Below, in pieces: positions 1 through 10,717 of a DNA stretch of 64,000 bases (position 1 is its first letter; each line of letters begins with the position of its first letter). Position numbers and translations under genes: made by a program. The notes beneath the pieces are model-generated. The model saw only the letters and a program-made list of their open reading frames with translations, was not told the origin of the DNA and ran no database searches. The stretch covers positions 19,966,260 through 20,030,259 of the forward strand of contig NC_081409.1 in NCBI RefSeq assembly GCF_030272615.1, written 5' to 3'. The DNA is from Cryptomeria japonica (Eukaryota > Streptophyta > Pinopsida > Cupressales > Cupressaceae).

Positions 1-46
1 TTTGCCTTTGGATCTTTATGTTGTGTTAGATCAATTAATGGACAGG
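1..46 (+). mobile_element. LINE copy A, 3' fragment (left part)
   Basis: This stretch is nearly identical to 46285-46330 near the end of LINE copy B, where it encodes the last residues of the RNase H-like tail of ORF2. Copia-1 interrupts it, and it resumes at 6287. The 5-bp target duplication GATAG lies at 47-51 and 6282-6286. The rest of copy A lies left of the window. Confidence 0.8.
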
Positions 47-51
47 GATAG

Positions 52-1111
52 TGTTAGGACCCAGAGGCAACTGAGAGGGGGGGGGGGTGAATCAATTGTC
101 TATTAATTTCAAACCAAATATAACTTAACCAAACTTAATGCATAATACCGGTAAACCAAACTTAATGTCGGTTGATAGTTTAACAGTTAATAACAGTACC
201 AATAAAGTTTAATGCATGAAACAAAAAGAAAAATAACATCCACAACACATAACACATAAATTTGTACGTGGAAACTCTGTAAGGGGGAAAACCACGGTGG
301 GAAACCTTACCCATAATTAGATGATACTACTGTAGATAGTATGTGTGTACAAATGGGGTATGCACATGCAGAAAGGCCAACTACCTAGAGCTCACTGCTC
401 AATCACAAAATGGGAGTCACACTGACTACAATTGGATGGTTAGATCCAATGATAATGTACTACTCAAAATAGCATCTTCATATGCTAGATTCAATACCGA
501 TTAAGCTTTGATTGTCTTCTTCATACCTTCCTTGAATCTTCAAATGATGTCTGTGTGTATAGCTCTTCTTATATTCACATATACCTTGTTACAATCCTCT
601 ACCACACCTTCTTCATAATCTCACAAATGAGATCTTACATATATACCAAAACCTAAGACCAAATGTGTAGGTTGGCTCACTAAGAATATTATAATTAAAT
701 GAATTACAAATGAATCAATATGTGATGCATCATGTCGGCTCAATGCATTTACAATAATAACCAATCAATAAGACATCTCCATCACATGTCGTGCTAATGT
801 GGAATAGATAACATGTCGGTCCATAGCCTAGACCTTTTTGCCGGTAACAACAAATATGCAAACTCGATCAGACCAACAACCAAATCACCAAAACCAAGTG
901 TCCAAGCAATGTCTTTGACATAACCAAGTAATCTCCAGATGATAACAGATCATCCTCAGTGCTGGTGAACCAGATACTAGTGAGTGTGCATAAGTCATTG
1001 AACATGCCGGTGAACATAACAAAAGATCTTTAGTGCTGATAAGTGTTCACAAGTGTTGATAGGTGTTGATATCAATGACAAAACCAATGCAACACATCCA
1101 TAATACCAACA
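52..1111 (-). repeat. Copia-1 3' LTR
   Basis: This copy starts TGTTAGG and ends ACCAACA. A G-run hairpin lies near the outer end (about 68-100; G-tract of 11). It matches 5200-6281 throughout with scattered substitutions and small indels, and shares regions with the LTRs of Copia-2. Because the element is on the minus strand, this left copy is the 3' LTR. Confidence 0.93.
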
Positions 1112-1125
1112 ATCTCCCCCTTTGG
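1112..1125 (-). other. Copia-1 polypurine tract
   Basis: The plus strand reads ATCTCCCCCTTTGG directly inside the LTR. On the element's strand this is a purine-rich tract abutting the 3' LTR, the expected primer for plus-strand DNA synthesis. The same tract is found in Copia-2 at 39295-39308. Confidence 0.8.
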
Positions 1126-1490
1126 CATTGATGGCAACACAAGATGGAAAAACTATCTAAGTGCCAAAGCAGAAATGCCAAAAACCAAAAACCAACAATC
1201 TCTCAAAGAGATCAATTACCAGAAATCAAAATATATAATATTTCTCCCCCTAGGAATAATCTCTCCCCAAAAGATAATGTGTTTTTCCATAGATATCTCT
1301 CCCCCTTTGAAATCAAATGCCAAAGGAATACAAAAACCAAATACAATCAGTTCATAGAACTTATTACAAATACCAATTGTTATAACCAAATTTATCCAAT
1401 CTACTCCCCTTGAGAAGTAGCTCTCCTTCATGAAAGCAAGAAAAATATTTCTATGTTAATTCTGTCGGTCTGATACCATGCTCCAACTAT

Positions 1491-4400
1491 CTAAGTCTCT
1501 ATTGGTGAGGGTATAACTCCAAGATGCTCTCTGAAATATTCAAAAGTTTTCTTAGGCAAAGGCTTAGTAAAGATATCTGCAATCTGCTCTTTAGTATTCA
1601 CCTAAACCAATTTCACTTCTTTTGCTTCAACATTCTCTTTCACAAAATTGACTTTGATAGAAACATGTTTAGTTTTACAGTGAAATAATAGGTGTTGATT
1701 CATCCTTCAATGATAGTTTATCAGTTGTAGTCATAGGAGTACTTACCGATTTAGAGTTTTCCATACCAAATTTCTTTAGTATTTCTTTCAAGTACTTTGA
1801 TTGATTTATGAATATACCTTTATCAGTTTGTGAAATCTGCAATCCTAAAAAGAATTTTATCTCCCCAATCATAGACATTTCAAATTCTTCCTACATCTTA
1901 TTAGAAAAGTCTTTACACAATCCTTCTTCTCCTCCAAAAATGATATCATTAACAAAAATTTCAATAACCAAGATGTCATCATTAGTCACTTTGTATTATA
2001 AGTTGTTGTCAGCATTACCTTTAGTGTAACCAAGCTTCAAAAGATATTTGTCCAATCTAGCATACCAAGCTCTAGGAGCTTGCTTTAATCCATATAAAGC
2101 TTTCCTTAACCTGCAAACCATATCTTTGTCATATGTCAAAGAAAATCCATCAGGTTGTTCAATATAAACTTCCTCTTCAAGATCACCATTCAAGAATGCA
2201 CATTTAACATTCATTTGATATACTTTATAGTTCTTGTGTGCTGCAAAAGATAAGAATAGTCTGACTGCCTCAATTCTAGCTATCGGTGCAAAGGTTTCAT
2301 TGTAATCAATTCCTTCTTTCTGTGAATATCCCTTACACACTAATCTTGCTTTTTTTCTGATTACCTTACCATCTTCATTAAGTTTATTTCTGAATACCCA
2401 TTTAGTTCCAATTACATTTTTGTTTTTAGGTCAGGGAACCAATGTCCATGTGTTATTCTTTTCAATTTGTTCTAATTCATCTTCCATAGCCTTGATCCAA
2501 TGTTTATCTTCACATGCCTCATTAATAGTTGCTGGTTCAATTTGAGAAATTAAGCATACCTCTTCATTTGTCAGTCTTCCTCTAGTCATAACACCTTGAT
2601 ATTTATTCCTAATTATCTGACTTTCAGAGTGATTCAATCTTACATACCTAGGTGTATTCACTTGTTGATGTTCTTCAGTTACTGTGGAATTCTCAGATGA
2701 TACCGGTGTGACTAGATCAACATTCTGTATCGGTGTACTCATTGTAGGTTCATTTGTGATTATCTCAATTGCCGGTTTAGAGTCCATAGACCTTGAATTA
2801 CCTCTAAATTGTTCATCAATCTTCACATTTGCACTCTCAATGATTTTCTGCAATCTCTTATTAAAACATCTATATGCCTTGCTCTTAGATGAATAACCAA
2901 GAAATATTCCTTCATCACTTCTAGGATCAAATTTGCCAATATAATCATCTCTTCTAATATAACATTTGTTTCCAAATATTCTGAAATATTTAAGAGTAGG
3001 AGTATTACCAAACCATAGTTCATGAGGGGTCTTACCGGTTTCACCTTTGATGTGAACTCTGTTGAATGTGTAAACAGTTGTATTTACTGCTTCTCTCCAA
3101 TACACATGAGGTAGGTTTGCTTCTGATATCCTACTTCTAGCTACATCCAGAATAGTTTTGTTCTTCCATTCCACAACTCCATTTTGTTGGGGTGTCTGAG
3201 GTGCTGATAATTGTCTTCTGATTCTATTCACTTCATAGATTGTATTAAATTCCTTAGATGTGAATTCACCTCCTTGATCTGATCTCAAACATTTGATTTT
3301 CTTACTGGTTTCATTCTCTACCATTACCTTGAATAGTTTGAATTTCTAAAAAGCTTATGATTTCTTCCTGAGAAAAGTAACCCAACACATTCTAGAATAA
3401 TCATCAATGATTAGCATAAAATATATATCTCCTTGTAAACTTCTAGTTCTTGTTGGACCACATAAATCAGTATGAATTAAGTCAAGAACATTATTGGATT
3501 TCTCTGGAATACTCTTAAAAGTTACTCTAACTTTCTTTACAAATTGACATTCCTTACATACTAGATTGTGAGTTTTTATAATCTTAGGTAAATCCCTTAC
3601 TGCCTTAGTAGTATTGTTTTTCACAATGCAATCAAAATTTACATGACAAAGTCTTTTATGCCATAACCAACTTTCATCAATATGTGCAATCAAGCATATC
3701 TTCTCATTGTTATTCAAATGAAAGATATTACATCTAATCTGACTACCAGTTGCAATTTCCAAACCAGTTCTATTCATGATTTTGCATTTACCATTCTTGA
3801 ATTGTAACTGAAATCCCTTTTCAACTAATTGACCAACACTCAAAAGATTATGCTTCAAACCTTCAACATAATAAACGTTGTCACTATTGTGCTTACCATC
3901 AAAAGATATAGTTCCTTTTCCTCTTATCAAACAAGCTTTATCATCCCCAAATCTTACTAGACCTCCATTGTATTCTTGAAAGGTTAAGAATTTACTTTTA
4001 TCACCAGTCATATGATGTGAACATCCAAAATCAATGATCCATTCATCCTTTTCTTCAATTTTAGCTGCCAGGGCCTGCTCTACCAATTGTACAATAGGTG
4101 TCGGTTGATCTTCTATTATTGCAATAAAATCCCATCCATTGTCTGTTGGTTCCTCATCAGAATCATCAGTAACTCTTTCATCAACATAGTAACATGATTT
4201 GTCTCTATTCTTCTTAAATCTGTATCTCTGATATTCAAGGTTAGTCTTATATATTCATTTAGCTTCTTCTTTCAATCTTGCATGTCTATCAAGACACCTA
4301 GATGCTATATGACCAATTTTATTGCATTTAAAACATTTAAATGGTTCTTTACCTTCATACTTACTTCCAACTGGACCTTTAGGCATTTTCCTTGCAAATA

Positions 4401-5143
4401 GTGCTTCAAGCTCTTCAAGTTCTTCATTCTCTCTTCTGATTTATTCAAGTTCTCTAGCATAGAGTGCTTTCCAATCAGATTTTTCAGATGATGATGTTTT
4501 GAAAGTCAAATCTATCTTAATTGTAGTAACAAGACCAAATTCCTCAAGTTCAAAAGCTGAAAGTTTTCCAACCAAAGTATCTCTAGATACTAATGTATTA
4601 GGCATTCTTCTCAATTCATTAATAACAGTTACTTTCATTTTGTATGCTGGTGGAAATGCTCTTAAAACTTTAGAAACAATTTCATCGTCACTTAAGAATC
4701 CTCCACAACATTGTATACCCAGAACAATTTCATTAACTCTTTCCATAAAAGCAGAAATCCTTTCATCTTCTTCCATTTTCAGATTTTCATACCTGACCCG
4801 AAAGCATTCCAGTTTTGCAATTTTGACAGTGGTATAACCTTCATTTAATGTCCCTAATTCATCCCAAATATCTTTAGCAGTAGATCAGTCTAATAATCCC
4901 ATGATTTGCTGATCTGACAATGCGCTAAAAAATGCTTCTCTTGCTTTGCAATCATTCTCCTAATCTTTAGCCAAGGTAGATGGATTACATTGACTCTATG
5001 TAGGACCAACATAGCCATTCTTTATAACATCCCATATGTCTTTTCCAATGCAATTCAGATGTGTCTCCATTCTAATCTTCCATATACCATAGTTAGTTCC
5101 ATCATGTTTCAGACTGTCCTTCCTGAAATAGTTAGTTGCCATA
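1491..5143 (-). pseudogene. Copia-1 gag-pol polyprotein (decayed)
   Basis: The gag start fits 5143 by comparison with Copia-2. A one-base length difference before 4776 shifts the frame, and downstream pieces share one frame interrupted by several stops. In order: gag (about 5143-4430), a CCHC-type knuckle region near 4300, protease with [11 protein letters not shown] (3355-4086; the usual DSG serine is changed), integrase with zinc-finger and catalytic-core motifs such as SDQGGEF and PQQNG (about 3900-2430), and reverse transcriptase (2340-1675) with [10 protein letters not shown]. About 490 bp carrying the end of RT and the RNase H core are missing around position 1687. The last residues of the polyprotein resume and stop at 1491-1493. 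It cannot encode functional enzymes. Confidence 0.92.
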
Positions 5144-5185
5144 GAATATCCTCAAGCTGTTAAACTTCTGAAAAAATAGGACTTA

Positions 5186-5197
5186 GCTTTGATACCA
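5186..5197 (-). other. Copia-1 primer-binding site
   Basis: The minus strand reads TGGTATCAAAGC, two bases inside the right LTR. This matches the TGGTATCAGAGC complementary to plant initiator-Met tRNA except for one base. It fixes the right LTR as the 5' LTR and the element as minus-strand. Confidence 0.88.
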
Positions 5198-5199
5198 AT

Positions 5200-6281
5200 T
5201 GTTAGGACCCGAAGGCAACTAAGAGGGGGGGGGGGCTTGAATCAGTTGTCTATTAATTTCAACACAAGTATAACTGTATAACTTAACCAAACTTAATGCA
5301 TAATACCGGTAAACCAAACTTAATGTTGGTTGACAGTTTAACAGTTAATAACAATACCGGTAAAGTTTAATGCATGAAACAGAAAGACAAATAACATCCA
5401 CAACACATAACACAAAAATTTGTACGTGGGAACCCTGTAAGGGGAAAAACCATGGTGGGAAACCTTACCCACAATCAGATGATACTACTGCAGATAGTAT
5501 GTGTGTACAAATGGGGTCTGCACATACACAAAGGCCGACTGCCTAGAGCTCACTGCTCAATCACAAAATGGGAGTCACACTGACTACAATTGGATGGTTA
5601 GATCCAATGATAATGTACTGCTCAAAATAGAATCTTTATATGCTGGATTTAGTACCGGTTAAGCTTTGATTGTCTTCTTCATACCTTCCTTGAATCTTCA
5701 AATGATGTCTTCTTGTATAGCTTTGCTTATATTCACATATATCTTGTTACAATCCTCTACCACACCTTCTTCATAATCTCACAAATGAGATCTTACATAT
5801 ATACCAAAACCTAAGACCAAATGTGTAGGTCAGCTCACTAAGAATATTACAATTAAATCAATTACAAATGAATCAATATGCGATGCATCATGTCAAATCA
5901 ATGCATTTACAATAATAACCAATCAATAAGACATCTCCATAACGTGTCATGCTGATCTGGAATAGATAACACTTGTCGGTCCATAGCCTAGACCTATTTG
6001 CCGGTAACAACAAATATGCAAACTCGATTAGACCAATAACCAAATCACCAAAACCAAGTGTCTAAACAATGTCTTCGACATAACCAAGTAATCTCCAGAT
6101 GATAAAAGATCATCCTCAGTGTCGGTGAACAATATAACTTGTTGGTGAACCAGATGCCGGTGAATGTGCATAAGTCACTAAACATGTCGGTGAACATAAC
6201 AAAATATCTTTAGTGCTGATAAGTGTTGACAAGTGTTAACATCAATGACAAAACCAATGCAACACATCCATAATACCAATA
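5200..6281 (-). repeat. Copia-1 5' LTR
   Basis: This is the partner of 52-1111. It starts TGTTAGG next to the primer-binding site and ends ACCAATA, where the terminal CA has mutated to TA, followed by the GATAG duplication. It contains a short stretch near 6125-6150 that the left LTR lacks. Confidence 0.92.
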
Positions 6282-6286
6282 GATAG

Positions 6287-6385
6287 GCTAGTTTAATGGT
6301 TGGCCTCTGCAGAGGCTTCCAATCTTGTTTCTTTGTATTTGTGCTTTGTGATTAATAATTTTTAACCCCTTTTAAGAAAAAATAC
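6287..6385 (+). mobile_element. LINE copy A, 3' fragment (right part, with A-rich tail)
   Basis: This continues the LINE interrupted at position 46. It carries the final ORF2 codons, a short 3' UTR and an A-rich end. It aligns with 46331-46423 of copy B with few differences. The sequence beyond both tails is also shared, so the two LINE ends belong to one duplicated block rather than two independent insertions. Confidence 0.82.
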
Positions 6386-7673
6386 ACATTTAAAATAGAT
6401 TTGCAATTTAGTTTACTTTGAAATACATACAAATAATTTATATACAATTATATATTAGCAGTTTGAATTTTTAAATTTAAATATACTATTGTAGCCATTA
6501 AACTAAATCTATATGTATGAGTATTTTTGACCCACTATAGTAGAGATTGGTCTAGAATTATTATTCCCTAAATATTTGGGGAAGATGTTTTGGTTGATAT
6601 TGTATGTTAAGTAGAAGCTTTCTAAGGTAGTAGCAAGTGATAAAAAAGTGAGGAGTGATCTTGTGGACCTTGGGATTTTTTTTTTGGATATGCTTATATA
6701 TTTTTAAATTATAGAAATTAAGGCACATATTCATAAAAGAAAGGATTGTGGTCAATGGGACCTTGGTTGTTAGTGAATTTGAATGGTTCTTAAAGAGTCC
6801 ACTAGGGAAAAAATCTTGTTGAGTGTAAGGCTCTGATATTTTAACTTAAATCTTCACAATAAAAAACTCTATAAATATTTACATCAACTCCTAAACAAAT
6901 TTAGTAATTTTTCACTTATATGCTTAAAATAAACATGCATTTATTAAATTTCTTTACATATATGCAAGATAAATGGAAAGTAGATCTATGCACCTACAAA
7001 TCTCAATGCCTTTTGAAATTATAATGACTAGAATATGTACCCATTGGAGAATGAAATTACAGCTGATTTTTCAACAAATTATTGAAAACAAATCAAACTT
7101 CTTAACATGAGAAGGAGAAAATGAGACGATCCTCTAAATTGAGGAAGTATGGGATATTGGCACAATGAGATGTAACTCTCAAGGTGATGGAACATAAAGC
7201 TTTGAATAAACCTAAAAAGAATGCATTGATGTTGACCACTCTCTTTGTAGATGATTGAGTTCAAATACATTCACAGCATTGGCATAGGACAAAATTTAAT
7301 GATGAAATTCACATAATCACACAAATTCTCATTTAATTTTTGGGCACATTTCGAGAGAATGCCTTAATGTGATTATATATCAATAAATGACACAATCTCA
7401 TATAAATTTAGATCATTCCTCAGTCATTTACCTATCCCCATCTACGCATGTATGATCCAATCTCATCTTATCCATTCCTACATATTATCCAATCCTCTTT
7501 ACATTTATTACTGAAAACTATATATCTATAAATTCATTTGATTCAACAAATATATTACATACTATATCAACAATCCTTATTTTCAATATGATTTAAAACT
7601 TCCCCCTAAAGAACCACCTACACAATCTAATCCTCTATTACAACACTGGAAATCTAGTTAACCCATAAAACTC
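6386..7673. repeat. Segmental duplication, copy A (non-coding flank of WSD gene)
   Basis: About 1.3 kb of AT-rich, gene-free DNA matches 46424-47619 in order, with scattered substitutions and small indels. In copy B this lies just 3' of the WSD gene. In copy A the match then jumps by about 816 bp, from the equivalent of 47619 to 48436. Small open frames here are not conserved between the copies. Confidence 0.85.
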
Positions 7674-7802
7674 CTTATTTTTATAGCTTGAGCATATTGG
7701 AGAGGATCTTCATATTTTTGTAGAGGAAGAGAAATTATAAAAATCCAAGATCATTACCCCATCTACATTGCTCCTTTTTTTTCTCCAAGTCTGCCAGCTC
7801 CT
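7674..7802 (-). pseudogene. WSD exon 5 fragment (truncated pseudogene)
   Basis: This piece matches about 48436-48564, part of exon 5 of the intact WSD gene. Exons 6 and 7 and the start of the homologous block are deleted, and a one-base loss in an A-run (near 7740) shifts the frame. The match ends within two bases of the intron/exon boundary, where LINE copy B sequence begins. No exons 1-4 adjoin it, so it is a non-functional relic of the tandem duplication. Confidence 0.85.
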
Positions 7803-7850
7803 ATACTACTGCTCCTCAAATGGATGAGGAGATGGCTCTAGTGATTGGGG

Positions 7851-8274
7851 GGATGGTGATAAGACTACTATTAAGCCTCATAATAAAGAGAAGGGTAAGA
7901 AGAGAACCTCTAGAGATAGGCAGAATGATGAGGTATTTAATCGTTTTGATGCTCTAGAGGCCATGGCCTATGATGAAGGATTTCTAGTTGATTTGCATTT
8001 GGGGGATAAACCTCTGAGATTGGCTAATGTGCATGGTAGGGAGGTTGATACTGGTAATCTGCCTCTAGCTATTTTTCTTGCTCATCAGTTGTTGAGTAAA
8101 GTCTCTGATGACTTGGCATGACCTGAATCCATGGATGCTAGTGGTGACATAGTGTTAGCAACTTTGGCTAAGGAGGATTTGGGTGCTAGGGATAGTGATT
8201 CTTCTCTGGCTTTAGGGCAGCAACAAAGATCATTCAAAAAATTCCTTTCTAAGAAACCTTCTAAGGTTGGGTAG
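7851..8274 (+). pseudogene. LINE ORF1 C-terminal remnant
   Basis: One frame reads as a charged, lysine-rich segment followed by a conserved-looking stretch (RFDALEAMAYDEGF). It has in-frame stops at 8119-8121 and 8272-8274. Plant L1 ORF1 proteins bind RNA and lie just upstream of ORF2, which fits the position. The assignment rests on position and composition, since no diagnostic motif is visible. The N-terminal part is missing. Confidence 0.5.
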
Positions 8275-8369
8275 ATGAAGGATCAGGAGAAAGTTAAACT
8301 AGTTGGAGAGACATTGGTGGAATCTAGGTCAGTGTGTACCATTAACTCTCACTTCTCCCAATCTCACTC

Positions 8370-9099
8370 ATGATTGTTCTCTCAAGGAATGTAAGGGGGT
8401 TGAATAGAATCCCCAGACAAAAGGCTATTCATGATTTTATCATCACTCATTCTTTGTATCTTGTTTATATTCAAGAAACTAAGTTATCTATAGATGGCAT
8501 GTTGCAGCATGCTTCTAGTATCTCGAGGTGTGGTCAATGACAATGCATTGGGATTTTGGTTCTTTTGGAGGGGTGACTTATTTTTGAGGTCCAAGGAAGA
8601 TTTCTCCTATATGTGGGTTTCCAGCCACTCCTCTATCTCTTTGGTAGCTTCATGCTTAGATTATGGTGAGCTTGTTTTATTAACAAATGTGTACACTCCG
8701 ACTAATTTGTTAGGTAATATTTGCTTTCATCTCACATCAGATATGTTCGATCTCTTGCTCCTCTTCTTCCTTGGATTATTATTGAGGACTTTAATTCTAT
8801 GCTTAGTTTGGAGGAAAAGCAGGGTGGAATTGTCAAGTTAGATCCTTCTACAAGCCTTCTGAGAGCTAATGTGGACCTCCTTAATTTGATTGATGTGTAA
8901 TCGAGTAATGGTATATTTACCTCGAACAATTGGCACTATGGTGATGATGCTATTTCTGAGAGGCTATATAGGTTTCTTGTTTCTTGCTTTTGGGTTAGAG
9001 GCAGGTCGACCACTAGTTCAAAAATTCTTGATTGAAGGGGTTTGGATCATTGGTCGATTAAACTTGCAACACTTTTTTATAAAGCCCCTAAAAAACCTT
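8370..9099 (+). pseudogene. LINE ORF2 endonuclease domain (decayed)
   Basis: From the ATG at 8370 the frame gives the start of an apurinic-endonuclease-like domain. Visible are SRNVRGLN, the QET motif (YIQETKL) carrying the metal-binding glutamate, and a degraded GDFN motif (EDFN, near 8788). The domain nicks target DNA for target-primed reverse transcription. Several frameshifts and stops break it, and the piece ends at the Gypsy-1 insertion. The RT domain of the same ORF resumes at 27688. Confidence 0.85.
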
Positions 9100-10337
9100 T
9101 GTAACGCATGCTAGAATTCATCTTCAAATAAATAAAGTTATCAATTAGAAGCACAAGGAAAATCATGAATCCCTATCTAATCAACAAATCTAACAAACCA
9201 AACAATGAAATGATACAATCAAGCAAAGTAGGAATTATAATTTCAATCTATAAAAACTCCCTATTCTGTGACTATGTATTGCTTCCATTGCTCTTCTCCT
9301 CTTCGTGGTATGATGGCTCTCAGATATTGCATTGGTAACCTGCAAGTGACACAAAGATTCAAAGTTCGTGATTGTTGAAAATGGAGATTGGATGCTCAAT
9401 TTATAGAAAATTGGAAAAGATTGATTGAAAGGTGGAACAGAATGATCAACAGGTGTGAACTCGGGTGAGCTCAAATGCAAGTTGATAGTTGAACTGCTGA
9501 TTGTAGGAGTGAAACTCAATAGATTGAATAGATTAATTGAGTCAACTGATTGATGAAAGAGTTAACTGAAGGAAGAAAAAGGATGATTGGTGGAAATAAA
9601 GAAGATGACACAGAGAGCTTAATTTAGAAAAAGGTAACTAAAAGATGGAAATAGAAGTTGAAGAGATAAATGATTTAATTAATTAATTGATTGAATTAAT
9701 TAATTTAGTATGTGCTTGCATTTAGATTTAAATTATTAATTTAATCTTTGCATGAGATATTATTCAAATAATTAAATTAATAAATTCAATTTAGCATTTG
9801 AATATATTTAGAACTTGACTTTGATTTTCAATTTGGTTTTTGAAATCATGCACATGTAATTTGAATTTGGAAGAAATTAGAAGAATATGAAATTAAATGA
9901 AATTAGAATTTGGGGATTTGGAAATGGAAGAATTAATTAGCTAATTAAATAATTTAAAGAAACTATTTAATTATTTAGAAATGGACTTTAATTAAATAAT
10001 AAATATTTAATTAATATTTAGAAGAGGGTTGAATGATTAGATGTTTTAGAGATAGAATTTGAATAATTAGTAATTTATTTAATAATAAAGATTATTTAAA
10101 TTGGGAAATTAACCATAATTAATTAAATAATAAATATTTAATTAATATTTAGAAAATAATTAAAATGATTAAATGATGATAGAATAGGAAAATAGAATAA
10201 TTAATAAGATGAAGAAATATGAAATTAGAAGAATTTAGAAGAATACGTTTAATTAACTTAATTAAATAATAAAGATTATTTAATCAATTAGAGGAATAAT
10301 TAGTACATGATCAATGAGACATTTTTAGGTGTCTACA
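9100..10337 (-). repeat. Gypsy-1 3' LTR
   Basis: It starts TGTAACGC and ends GTCTACA, pairing with 26494-27682. Near its outer end it carries roughly 90 bp absent from the other LTR. It lacks a stretch of about 46 bp present in the other near 27320-27365. Most of the inner part is AT-rich with repeated TTTAATTAA-type motifs. Confidence 0.93.
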
Positions 10338-10616
10338 TTTGCCCCTATTTGAGATGATGTCAGAATGACATTGTTTCAAAGAAAATGAAAAATTATACCC
10401 CAGTATGCCTTGGTATTGTTGTATAGTGTAAATATGCCCCCTCGGAAAAGGTGGTCAGAAAATTAAAAAATTGAGACCATGTTTTTGATACCAATTTGAA
10501 GAGCAAGCGTGTGAAATTTTGTGTCATTTTGAGATCGTTTGAGTAGGCTACAAGTTGTTTGAAGCTGGTGGGGACCATGGGCGTCAGGGTGTCATAAAAC
10601 CCTAATTTTTTTGAGC

Positions 10617-10626
10617 TATAAATAGA
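10617..10626 (+). promoter_or_regulatory. TATA box of the antisense gene in Gypsy-1
   Basis: TATAAATAGA is a near-ideal plant TATA box on the plus strand. It lies about 100 bp before the ATG at 10718 and 280 bp inside the 3' LTR boundary. Its strand and spacing fit a dedicated promoter for the antisense gene. Confidence 0.65.
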
Positions 10627-10717
10627 GAATTCGAGGTTTTCATTTGCTCATTTGTGATTTGGTAGTTCCTTGATTTCTTTGCAATATATGTGCCTATTTC
10701 TAAGTATTTTGATCATC

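Larger units (their letters stand above)
52..6281 (-). mobile_element. Copia-1: Ty1/copia LTR retrotransposon, decayed
   Basis: Two LTRs of about 1.06-1.08 kb bound a minus-strand gag-pol remnant. The LTRs begin TGTTAGG; the left ends ACCAACA and the right has decayed to ACCAATA. GATAG target duplications flank the element at 47-51 and 6282-6286. A primer-binding site similar to the initiator-Met tRNA 3' end lies inside the right LTR, and a purine tract (minus strand) lies inside the left LTR. It belongs to the same family as Copia-2 but has lost most of its RNase H region. It inserted into LINE copy A. Confidence 0.95.
7803..9099 (+). mobile_element. LINE copy B, segment 1 (ORF1 end and ORF2 endonuclease)
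   Basis: This is the first of three pieces of a plus-strand L1-type LINE (others at 27688-29818 and 44922-46423). It begins at the WSD exon 5 breakpoint, so its true 5' end is absent. It ends where Gypsy-1 inserted (target duplication ACCTT/CCCTT at 9095-9099 and 27683-27687). Coding frames are described separately. Confidence 0.85.

Noticed and set aside
9235-9519. 94-residue frame conserved in both Gypsy-1 LTRs (also 26542-26826)
   Set aside because: Conservation follows from LTR duplication. No domain is visible, and the frame is short for the AT-rich context.
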